Shown here: positions 32,052-40,475 of the stretch, in pieces
Numbering within the stretch: the stretch's first letter is position 1
How the letters are laid out: the number at the start of each line of letters is the position of its first letter
From: an uncultured Lachnospiraceae bacterium
GTDB lineage: Bacteria > Bacillota > Clostridia > Lachnospirales > Lachnospiraceae
DNA length: 64,000 nt
Assembly (NCBI GenBank): GCA_900539175.1
Contig: UQAW01000007.1
Location: forward strand, 19,060-83,059
Reading direction: 5' to 3'
Notes under the pieces: model-generated
What the model was told of the DNA's origin: nothing
Seen by the model: only the letters and a program-made list of their open reading frames with translations
Databases searched by the model: none
Program-made: the position numbers and the translations under genes

Positions 32052-33509
32052 ATGAATAAAAAACTGATTGTTATTGGTGCAGGAGTTGCAGGGCTTGCAG
32101 CCGGAATATATGCAAGACTGAATGATTTTGATTCCGTAATTTATGAAAGCCACGATATAGCAGGCGGGGTATGCACATCCTGGAAACGAAAGGATTTCAT
32201 CATAGATGGATGCCTGCACTGGCTTATGATTGATACTCCGGGAACTCCAACGTATGATACATGGAGGGAGCTGGGCATTCTAGAGGAATGCCGCTTTCTC
32301 CCAATTGATGTGTTTCTTGTCATACATGGGCAGCAAGGGGAGAGCTTGATCGTATATAGCGATGTAGATAAGTTTGAATCCGAAATGCTCCGAGTAGCGC
32401 CAGAAGATCAAGAACTGATTAAGCAGTTTGGTGATACCATACGGTTATATCAGATCATGCAGGAAAGTAAGGACGAAAAAGAGAACAGGAGAACATTTTT
32501 CCGCATTGTCAGACGATTATCGAATGCACAGGGCGGCTTGATGAAGGTGAGAGAATATGCACATAGATTTCGGAATCCGTTTCTTAGGAAAGCGTTTCCG
32601 CTCATTTTAGGAAGGGATACAACCGTTGGAATCTTAGCAATGACCTTAGCTCAATTTGCAAATAAAATCGTTGCAGTTCCAGAAGGCGGGTCTTTGGCAT
32701 TTTCTAATAAGTTGCTGGAAAAGTATAAGAATCTTGGTGGAGAGATTGTATATAAGAAGACGGCAGAAAGAATTCTTAAGCGGGATGGCAAATCCTACGG
32801 AGTCGTTTTTGAGGATGGGACACAGTCTGAGGCTGACTACATTATCTGGGCAGGTGATGGTCACAGTCTTTTATATGATTTGTTAGCGGACGAGGAAAAG
32901 GACGCAAGTACACAAAAGCTTTACCAGAGTGGAACCCTTTTCGCACCGTTAGTACAGCTTTCGCTATGTTTAGATGGGGAGATAGCGAATATGCCAAACC
33001 GTCAGATCATAATCACGCAAGAGCCCGTTTTCAAAGATGGATATGGTGAGGATTATATTCTGTTAAATAATTACCAGTATGATAAAACGCTTATGCCAGA
33101 AGGAAAGTCAATTATCAATGTTCTTTTAAATACCTCCTATGCGTACTGGAACTCGCTTGGATATCATACGAAAGAATACAAGGAAGCAAAAAATCAGGTA
33201 AAGGATCACATAGTAAAGGTGCTGTCAAAGCATTATCCTGATTTGACAGAGAAAATCAGTTATCTCGAAGTTGCAACCCCACTTACATGGGAACGGTATA
33301 CCAAGAACTGGAGAGGATCTTATGAAGGATTTCTGTCATCACCGGAAAATCTGAATTACAAGCCAAAGTCAACATTAAAGGGGTTAGAGAACATCTATAT
33401 GTGCGGACAATGGGTACAGATTGGTGGAGGTGTAAGTACATGTGTTTTGTCAGGTAAGAATACCATTCTAGAGATCTGTCAAAGAGAAGAACAGAACAGT
33501 ATAAAATAG
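32052..33509 (+). CDS. FAD-dependent oxidoreductase, phytoene desaturase-like
   Basis: 485 residues. The ATG at 32052 is chosen because the protein then begins MNKKLIVIGAGVAGLAAG, putting the dinucleotide-binding beta-strand at the N terminus as in the family; an in-frame ATG at 32013 would overlap the preceding PKS. The GxGxxG loop, the acidic strand end (VIYESHD) and a C-terminal FAD-contact segment (MCGQWVQIGGGVSTCVLSG) are typical of CrtI-like flavin amine oxidase/desaturase proteins. Members of this family remove or isomerise C-C bonds or oxidise alcohols and amines. Placement between two reducing PKS genes suggests a tailoring desaturation on the polyketide chain, possibly extending the diene. 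No signal peptide is visible. The substrate is unknown. Confidence 0.87.
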   Translation: MNKKLIVIGAGVAGLAAGIYARLNDFDSVIYESHDIAGGVCTSWKRKDFIIDGCLHWLMIDTPGTPTYDTWRELGILEECRFLPIDVFLVIHGQQGESLIVYSDVDKFESEMLRVAPEDQELIKQFGDTIRLYQIMQESKDEKENRRTFFRIVRRLSNAQGGLMKVREYAHRFRNPFLRKAFPLILGRDTTVGILAMTLAQFANKIVAVPEGGSLAFSNKLLEKYKNLGGEIVYKKTAERILKRDGKSYGVVFEDGTQSEADYIIWAGDGHSLLYDLLADEEKDASTQKLYQSGTLFAPLVQLSLCLDGEIANMPNRQIIITQEPVFKDGYGEDYILLNNYQYDKTLMPEGKSIINVLLNTSYAYWNSLGYHTKEYKEAKNQVKDHIVKVLSKHYPDLTEKISYLEVATPLTWERYTKNWRGSYEGFLSSPENLNYKPKSTLKGLENIYMCGQWVQIGGGVSTCVLSGKNTILEICQREEQNSIK

Positions 33510-33539
33510 AAATTACGCAAAGAAAGGGAAAATGCGGGT

Positions 33540-36500
33540 ATGAGTGATATCGCAGCGATTAATCAGTATATTTTAGAACAGGTTAAGTCGGGAAATATGA
33601 AGGAAGACATGGCATTTACCTTGTTAAAAAGCATCAATACAAGTCAGGATAGTGTTGATGATATCGCTATAATAGGAGTTTCATGCAGATTTCCACAAGC
33701 TGACAATGTAGAAGAATTTTGGAATAATATTTTAGAAAATAAGGTTTCCATTCGACAGTTTCCAGATGGCAGAATGAAAAAATTAAGCAGGAACGTTTCT
33801 GATAATGATAAAAGCCGGTATTTAACGGCAGGATATTTAGAAGATATTGATTTATTCGATCCTGGTTTTTTTGGTATTTCTATAAATGAGGCAGTTGCCA
33901 TGCTTCCACAGCAGAGAATGTTTATGGAAGTTGCATATGAAGCATTAGAACATGCTGGATATGGTGGAAAAAGACTGGATGGAAAGAAAACGGGGATCTA
34001 CGTTGGGATTGACCATGCGTCAAATGGAAATGAATACATGAGTATCTTTGGCAGACAGGATATTATTGCAAAGACAGGATCCTGGCCAGGAATGTTATCC
34101 TCTAGAATAGCCTATGCATTAAATCTCAAAGGACCTAATATGGTTATCGATACAGCATGTTCCTCCGGTCTGGTTGCGATACATACAGCATGTTCAGCGT
34201 TGCGAAATAAAGAATGCGGTATGGCAGTAGCAGGCGGAATTAATATTCTTGTATATCCGAAAGCAGCAAATGTCATGGAGGAAATCGAAGCAGAAGGAGC
34301 CGATGTGCGTCCGTTCAGCAGAAATGCAAGTGGGACCGTGTGGGGAGAAGGAGTTGGAGCACTGATATTAAAACCACTAAGCAAGGCGATCAGTGATAAT
34401 AACCGCATACTTGGTGTTATAAAAGGCAGTGCAGTGAATAGCAATGGTAAATCCAATGGAATTACAGCTCCTAGTGCATCCGCACAGCAGGAGGTAATTA
34501 TGCAGGCATGGAAGACAGCACAAGTGGAACCAGAGAGTATTCAATATATAGAAACACATGGAACCGGAACGCTTATAGGGGATCCTATCGAATTAAAAGG
34601 TATAACAGCAGCATTCAGACAATTTACCAAGAGGGAACAGTTCTGTGGAATTGGCTGTTCTAAGCAGAACATCGGTCATTGTGTAGCTGCTTCAGGAATC
34701 GCATCCATCATCAAAATGCTGAAGGCAATGCAGGAAAGAAAAATGTTATCCATTCATAATTTTGATGAACCGAATCCGTTTATCCGTTTTATTCATTCTC
34801 CAGTGTTTGTTGTGGATCAGGTAAAGGACTGGAAGCGGGGAGAATATAAGAGAAGAGCAGGGGTGAGTTCCTTTGGGTTCACGGGGACAAATTGCCATGT
34901 AGTGCTCGAAGAGCCGCCAGAGGTATCTGATACAGAGGAAAAACAGGGATTACATATTTTTTGCCTTTCCGCAAGAAATGAGAAAGTTCTGCACAAACTC
35001 ATTAACCAGTATGTGCAGTCTGGCATCGAGAAATCGGAGGATACATTAGAGAACGTCTGTTACACCCAGAATGTGGGGAGAGGGCATTATCTTGTAAGAC
35101 TTTCATTTGTCGTGAAGAATCGGGATGAGTTAATCAGCAAGCTTAAGTTGTTACAGGAAAGTAGTTCTTATGATGGGATAGAGGATATTTACTATGGTAC
35201 AGTAAAAATAATGGACCATCAGGAAGAGGCTAGGGAAGTTGGTGGAATGACCCAGTTCGAACATGAGAAGCTGACAAGGAGAGCTAATCAATATATCAAA
35301 GAACATGCAGGCGGAAAAGACCAGCTGTCAGATGAATATCGTAAAATTTGTCAGCAGATCTGTCAGTATTACGTACAAGGTGCAGATATTGACTGGGAAC
35401 GCGTCTATTACCAGAATAGAAAAATAAGAATTGCCGATGTACCCGTATACCCTTTCGATAATCAGCATTACTGGCCAGAGATAAAAGCAGACGGCGAAGA
35501 TTACAAAAACCAGATTGCTTATCATTTAGCATGGAAGGGATTGCCTAAGACAGAAGTGAGAAATATTCAAGATGAGAAAATCGTTTTGATTATGGATTCG
35601 CAGGGAGTCGGAGAAAACGTAAAACATGCATTAGCGAATGGAAATAAACTGATTACGGTTGTTCTAGGTGAAACATTTAGCAAGACAGGAAATACGGAGT
35701 ATATCTGTTCCGAAACAAAAGAGGATTATGAAAAACTATTCCATGAGCTTGCTGAGGAAAGGATAGATCGTATTATCCATGTGAGTTCTATTACAGCAGG
35801 GGCTAATGGTGTTAGGAGCGTATTTCAAATGTACCAGGCGCTGATAGGAATAGATGCAAATAAGAGAATACTAAGATTAAATGTCATATCAAGTAATGCT
35901 TATGAGATAACCGGACAGGAACATACCATAGAACCAGACCACGCAGCAGTTTACGGATTATTAAAAGCAGCGTCAAGAGAGAGCGGGTTTTTACATTTTC
36001 AATGTTTGGATATAGATTTGGATTCCTATGAAACAGAAGAGGTAATACGTGCTATTGCAATGGAAACACCATATTTTCTTACAGCACTGCGTAACAGGAC
36101 CTGCTATGTAGAAGAAATCGAAGCAGGGTATCCACAAAAGGAAATGGAAGTCGCAATAAGAGAAAATGGAGTGTATCTGGTAACAGGTGGAAACGGTGGT
36201 ATTGGGAAGCAGATTGCAAGGTATCTGGCATCACGAAAGCATTGCAAGATCATATTCTTAAGCAGGACCCCCTTTCAGGATGAAGAACTGTTGAAGGAAC
36301 TAGAGAAGAGCGGTTCGAAGTATTCCACTTTCTGTGCAGATGTAGCAGATTATGAACAGATGGAGCTCCTTATGGAAACGATCCATAAGGAATACGGCGT
36401 TTTACATGGAGTGTTCCATTGCGCCGGCTTATTCGAGCAGGGATATCTGGCAGGAAAAGACTGGGAAACAGTCTATCAGGTAATGAAAGTTAAAATGGAG

Positions 36501-38561
36501 GGTACTAGAATCTTAGATCAAGTGACTAGAGATAAGAATTTGGACTGTCTGTTCCTGTTTTCTTCTATGGCAGCCATTATTGGAATGCAGGGACAAGCAG
36601 GATACACCGCAGCCAATTCTTTCTTGGATTCTTTTCAGGAGTATCGGAATAAGTCAGGATTCAAAACGATCTCGGTAAACTGGGGAATATGGGGAGAAAC
36701 TGGCGGGGCACTTAATTTCCAGTTTGATAAAGAGTTTATCTATCGGCCATTAACCAATCAGGAAGCATTAGAAGTATTGGAAAAGATATTAGAAGGTGGT
36801 TTTAAAAGAACGCTTGCAGTGAAGATAAATTATCAGAATAGAAGTCTTAAAGATTATCAATCATTGCCTCTTCTCGTATCCAAGTCAATCTGTTCCTATA
36901 TTGAATTTTTGAAAACAGAAGAGAAGGAAGAAACAGAAAACAAGGTGGCTGAACTGAAAAATGTAATAATTACAGGAAGAAAAAATGGTGACTATAGCGA
37001 GGACGAGATCCGTGTGGCGCAAGTATGGGGAAATGTACTAGGCTATCGGGAAATTAATATATATGAGGATTTCTTCTCTATAGGCGGCGATTCAAGAGCA
37101 GCAGCCTTAATCGTAAACTACCTTAAACAGATGTTTCATATGGCAGTTACGGCAGCAGATGTGCTGAAGTTTCCTACAATTGAGTCTTTCTGCAGTAATT
37201 TACACGCGGAAGAAAATACAGTAGTCATCCGTCCAGCAGCAAAGAAAGAACAATATGCACTATCCTATTCCCAGTACCGTTTGTTTATTATGAACCAGAT
37301 GGCTCAGTCAGCGCTTTCCTACAATGTTCCAATGGTGCTTTCCTTAAATGAAACTATCGATGAAGAGAGAATGCAGAAAGCATTAGTCCAAATGGTTGAA
37401 AGACAGGAAGTGTTCCGTACAGCCATTGAGATTCAGGATGGAGAGCCAAAACAGGTGGTAAAGAACGAAGCAGAGATACGCTTAGAAGAGTTTGAATCGA
37501 AGGATGAGCAGATAGAGGAATGTATGCTGCAGTTTTTCCGTCCGTTTGATTTGTCTAAGGCGCCTTTATTAAGGGCTGGAATCATTAAGACGAACGACCG
37601 GCAGGTTTTGTTATTGGATTTTAACCATATTATAGCAGACGGAACCTCTATCCGTATCTTCTTATCAGAACTGTTTAGCTTGTATAAAGGTAAGCCATTG
37701 GACATGTTGAAGCTTCATATGAAAGACTATACAGAATGGCAGAATCAGGCTGTCAAGGATGGATTGTTCAAGCAACAGGAAGAGTACTGGATGAACCAGT
37801 TTGCTAATGGAATACCGAAATTGGAGCTTCAGGAGGATTATGACAGTGTACAGCAGGGAATCAGAGGAGAACGTCTTTCCTTTGTTCTAGAAAAAGAGCT
37901 TATAGAAAGCCTAAAAAAAGTCAGTGCCGAGTATGGTGTAACCCTGTATATGATTCTGGCATCTGCGTTTTATCTTCTTTTGTATAAATACACAGGACAG
38001 AAGGAACTGGTATTAGGAATTCCGGTATCCGGAAGAAACCAGAAGGAACAGGAAAATATGATTGGTATGTTTGTTAATGTTCTTCCTGTTAAAGTAGAAA
38101 TTGACCCGCAACAGACCTATGAACAAATGTTAGAGCGGGTAAGAACGCAATTTCTGAATGCATATGAAAATCAGGATTATCCGTACCTGCTTTTACTTGA
38201 AAAAATGAGCGCGAAATACGGGGTTTCTTCTTTGTTTGAGGTATCCTTTCTAATGCAGAGCGCACCGATGGAAAAGATTACAGTTGATGATACATTAAGT
38301 GTTTCGCTTAACCAGTTTAATACGAAGACAGCCAGAGAAAAGCTATTGCTCGAAATCGTAGAGTCTGGGGAAGAGATAGCAGCTAATTTTGAGTATTCAG
38401 ATGAATTATACACAAGAAGCACTATTGAACAACTGGCGACGTATTATCAGAAACTGGTGCGGCGGATAAATGAGACACAAAAGAAAAATGTGGATGATAT
38501 TGAACTGGTAACGAAAGCAGAGCAGTTATTATTTCAGGATTTCAACGACGACTTGCTATAG
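33540..38561 (+). CDS. PKS/NRPS KS-KR-ACP-C with N-terminal docking helix
   Basis: 1,673 residues. The first 30 residues (INQYILEQVKSGNMKED region) resemble a docking helix that would receive the C-terminal helix of the preceding synthase. Domains: KS 40-456 (TACSSG, HGTGT, NIGH), KR 877-1055 (GGNGGIG, Ser and Tyr with TAANSF), ACP 1150-1220 (GGDS), C 1238-1660. The C-domain motif is NHIIADG: the first His is Asn, but the second, catalytic His and the Asp are kept. There is no AT and no DH, so a beta-hydroxy group is expected. The protein ends shortly after the C domain (EQLLFQDFND), with no A domain. The next adenylation domain is two genes on, at 40476, giving a second module split between C and A. 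Confidence 0.94.
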   Translation: MSDIAAINQYILEQVKSGNMKEDMAFTLLKSINTSQDSVDDIAIIGVSCRFPQADNVEEFWNNILENKVSIRQFPDGRMKKLSRNVSDNDKSRYLTAGYLEDIDLFDPGFFGISINEAVAMLPQQRMFMEVAYEALEHAGYGGKRLDGKKTGIYVGIDHASNGNEYMSIFGRQDIIAKTGSWPGMLSSRIAYALNLKGPNMVIDTACSSGLVAIHTACSALRNKECGMAVAGGINILVYPKAANVMEEIEAEGADVRPFSRNASGTVWGEGVGALILKPLSKAISDNNRILGVIKGSAVNSNGKSNGITAPSASAQQEVIMQAWKTAQVEPESIQYIETHGTGTLIGDPIELKGITAAFRQFTKREQFCGIGCSKQNIGHCVAASGIASIIKMLKAMQERKMLSIHNFDEPNPFIRFIHSPVFVVDQVKDWKRGEYKRRAGVSSFGFTGTNCHVVLEEPPEVSDTEEKQGLHIFCLSARNEKVLHKLINQYVQSGIEKSEDTLENVCYTQNVGRGHYLVRLSFVVKNRDELISKLKLLQESSSYDGIEDIYYGTVKIMDHQEEAREVGGMTQFEHEKLTRRANQYIKEHAGGKDQLSDEYRKICQQICQYYVQGADIDWERVYYQNRKIRIADVPVYPFDNQHYWPEIKADGEDYKNQIAYHLAWKGLPKTEVRNIQDEKIVLIMDSQGVGENVKHALANGNKLITVVLGETFSKTGNTEYICSETKEDYEKLFHELAEERIDRIIHVSSITAGANGVRSVFQMYQALIGIDANKRILRLNVISSNAYEITGQEHTIEPDHAAVYGLLKAASRESGFLHFQCLDIDLDSYETEEVIRAIAMETPYFLTALRNRTCYVEEIEAGYPQKEMEVAIRENGVYLVTGGNGGIGKQIARYLASRKHCKIIFLSRTPFQDEELLKELEKSGSKYSTFCADVADYEQMELLMETIHKEYGVLHGVFHCAGLFEQGYLAGKDWETVYQVMKVKMEGTRILDQVTRDKNLDCLFLFSSMAAIIGMQGQAGYTAANSFLDSFQEYRNKSGFKTISVNWGIWGETGGALNFQFDKEFIYRPLTNQEALEVLEKILEGGFKRTLAVKINYQNRSLKDYQSLPLLVSKSICSYIEFLKTEEKEETENKVAELKNVIITGRKNGDYSEDEIRVAQVWGNVLGYREINIYEDFFSIGGDSRAAALIVNYLKQMFHMAVTAADVLKFPTIESFCSNLHAEENTVVIRPAAKKEQYALSYSQYRLFIMNQMAQSALSYNVPMVLSLNETIDEERMQKALVQMVERQEVFRTAIEIQDGEPKQVVKNEAEIRLEEFESKDEQIEECMLQFFRPFDLSKAPLLRAGIIKTNDRQVLLLDFNHIIADGTSIRIFLSELFSLYKGKPLDMLKLHMKDYTEWQNQAVKDGLFKQQEEYWMNQFANGIPKLELQEDYDSVQQGIRGERLSFVLEKELIESLKKVSAEYGVTLYMILASAFYLLLYKYTGQKELVLGIPVSGRNQKEQENMIGMFVNVLPVKVEIDPQQTYEQMLERVRTQFLNAYENQDYPYLLLLEKMSAKYGVSSLFEVSFLMQSAPMEKITVDDTLSVSLNQFNTKTAREKLLLEIVESGEEIAANFEYSDELYTRSTIEQLATYYQKLVRRINETQKKNVDDIELVTKAEQLLFQDFNDDLL

Positions 38562-38574
38562 AGGAGTGAAAAAC

Positions 38575-40443
38575 ATGTGCGGCATTTGCGGTTTTATGAA
38601 TCGGCTAGGTAAAAATGAGAATGAAATCATAATAGAAAAAATGTTAAGCAAGATAACCCATAGGGGACCAGATGGTAAGGGTGCATTTGTCAAAGATGAA
38701 CTTGCAATGGGAAATACAAGACTCAGTCTGGTTGGACTCGATAATGGAAAACAGCCCATATGGAATGAGGACCACACACTTTGTCTTGTTTGTAATGGTG
38801 AAATATATAACTATAAGGAATTAAAAAAGAAGATGCAGGAAAAAGGACACTACTTTCATACAGATACAGATGTTGAAGTAATTATTCATCTGTACGAAGA
38901 ATACGGAATGGATTTTCTCAATCAGCCCAATGGGCAGTTTGCATTTGCACTGTACGACAGCAAAAAAGAATGTTTATTCTGTGCACGGGACCATGTGGGA
39001 ATCGCACCATTTTTCTATACCGTAAAGGAAAATATATTTTTGTTTGCGTCTGAAATAAAGTCCCTTCTAGAATATCCGGAAGTGGAGCGTAGAATCGATA
39101 TGGAAGGAATGGATCAGTTTTTTACATTTCCGGGAATGATCTCACCATATACAATATTCGAAGGGATTAAAAGCCTAGAGGCAGGAGCCTATCTTGTATA
39201 CCAATCGTCTGGCAAGCTTGTTAAGCGCGTTTATTGGGATCTGTGCTATCCTAAAATTGGCGACCTAAACTATGATTATGATGAAGAATATTATGTGGAA
39301 ACACTAGCGGGCCTTCTCGAAGAGGCGGTGTCGATTCGTTTGCAGGCAGATGCCTCGGTTGGAGTTTATGTTAGCGGAGGACTGGATTCTTCCTTGATTG
39401 CATGTACGATAGACAAGCTCAGAAAATCCAGAGAAATCAAATCATTTTCCGTTGAATTTGACCAGAAGGATATCTCTGAGGAGGAGTTTCAGTCTATGGT
39501 TGTCCAGCAGATTCAGAGCGAACATCATAGGCAGGTAGTTCATTCAGATGAGATTGCCAGATATCTAGAGACAGCAGTTTATTATTCAGAGAGTCCACTA
39601 AAAGAAACCTACAATGTGGCTTCCTATATGTTGTCTAAAATGGTGAAGCAGAACCAGGTTAAGGCTGTGCTTACGGGAGAAGGAGCAGATGAACTGTTCG
39701 CAGGTTACGTTGGGTATAAATTTGACCAGTACAGGATGATGAATCCAAACGAACACAATGCATCGGAAGAAGAGGCAAGGTATCGCCACAAGCTATGGGG
39801 GGATAGGGATTTCTTTTATGAAAAGCCTTACTTTAAATACGAAAATACCAAGAGAAAGCTGTATGCTCCAAGTGTATCCAGGCAGTTTGACAGGTTTAAC
39901 TGTATGAACCATTCTATTGTAAATTGTGAAGCACTCCGTGACATTGATATTGTACATAAAAGGTCTTATGTTGATTTTAAGGTGCGTTTGGCAGATCATC
40001 TGCTATCCGACCATGGTGACCGGATGGTTTATGCAAATGGTGTTGAGGCCAGATATCCATATCTGGACCAGAAGGTATTGAACTTTGTAACACAGATACC
40101 GCCACATCTAAAGCTTTTTGGGTTTGATGGAAAATATATTTTAAAACAAATAGCAAATAATTGTGTGCCGTCAGAGATTGTGCAAAGACCAAAGTTTAGT
40201 TTCGTGGCCCCTGGCAGCGCAAGCTTATTAAGAGAGCATAAAGACTATGTTACGGATATCCTGTCTTATGATCGGATCAAGCGTCATGGATATTTTAATG
40301 CAGATTACATTGAAGTATTGAAGAAAGAATATCTAATGGACAATTATAAGCAGAATCCAACATTCGATAATGACTTGTTGATGAGTGTTCTTACTTTTGA
40401 ATTGTTATTGAATTGTTTTTCTATACCAGATTTTAACCGATGA
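38575..40443 (+). CDS. asnB: Asparagine synthetase, glutamine-hydrolysing
   Basis: 622 residues. The start at 38575 (GAGGAG 8 nt upstream) is required because these enzymes use an N-terminal Cys; the protein begins MCGICGF. The N-terminal glutaminase (1-210, with RGPDG and the NGEIYNY segment) is followed by the ATP-pyrophosphatase synthetase domain with SGGLDSS near residue 266. It makes Asn from Asp, ATP and Gln, or amidates a related carboxylate. Within this cluster two roles are plausible: feeding the Asn-specific A domain at 50258-54718, or amidating a carboxylate of the product. It sits directly between a synthase that ends in a C domain and the interrupted A domain that completes that module. 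The overall length fits the AsnB family. I favour Asn supply. Confidence 0.93.
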   Translation: MCGICGFMNRLGKNENEIIIEKMLSKITHRGPDGKGAFVKDELAMGNTRLSLVGLDNGKQPIWNEDHTLCLVCNGEIYNYKELKKKMQEKGHYFHTDTDVEVIIHLYEEYGMDFLNQPNGQFAFALYDSKKECLFCARDHVGIAPFFYTVKENIFLFASEIKSLLEYPEVERRIDMEGMDQFFTFPGMISPYTIFEGIKSLEAGAYLVYQSSGKLVKRVYWDLCYPKIGDLNYDYDEEYYVETLAGLLEEAVSIRLQADASVGVYVSGGLDSSLIACTIDKLRKSREIKSFSVEFDQKDISEEEFQSMVVQQIQSEHHRQVVHSDEIARYLETAVYYSESPLKETYNVASYMLSKMVKQNQVKAVLTGEGADELFAGYVGYKFDQYRMMNPNEHNASEEEARYRHKLWGDRDFFYEKPYFKYENTKRKLYAPSVSRQFDRFNCMNHSIVNCEALRDIDIVHKRSYVDFKVRLADHLLSDHGDRMVYANGVEARYPYLDQKVLNFVTQIPPHLKLFGFDGKYILKQIANNCVPSEIVQRPKFSFVAPGSASLLREHKDYVTDILSYDRIKRHGYFNADYIEVLKKEYLMDNYKQNPTFDNDLLMSVLTFELLLNCFSIPDFNR

Positions 40444-40475
40444 AAAATTTATATTAGAAGGGAATTAGAAAAGAA

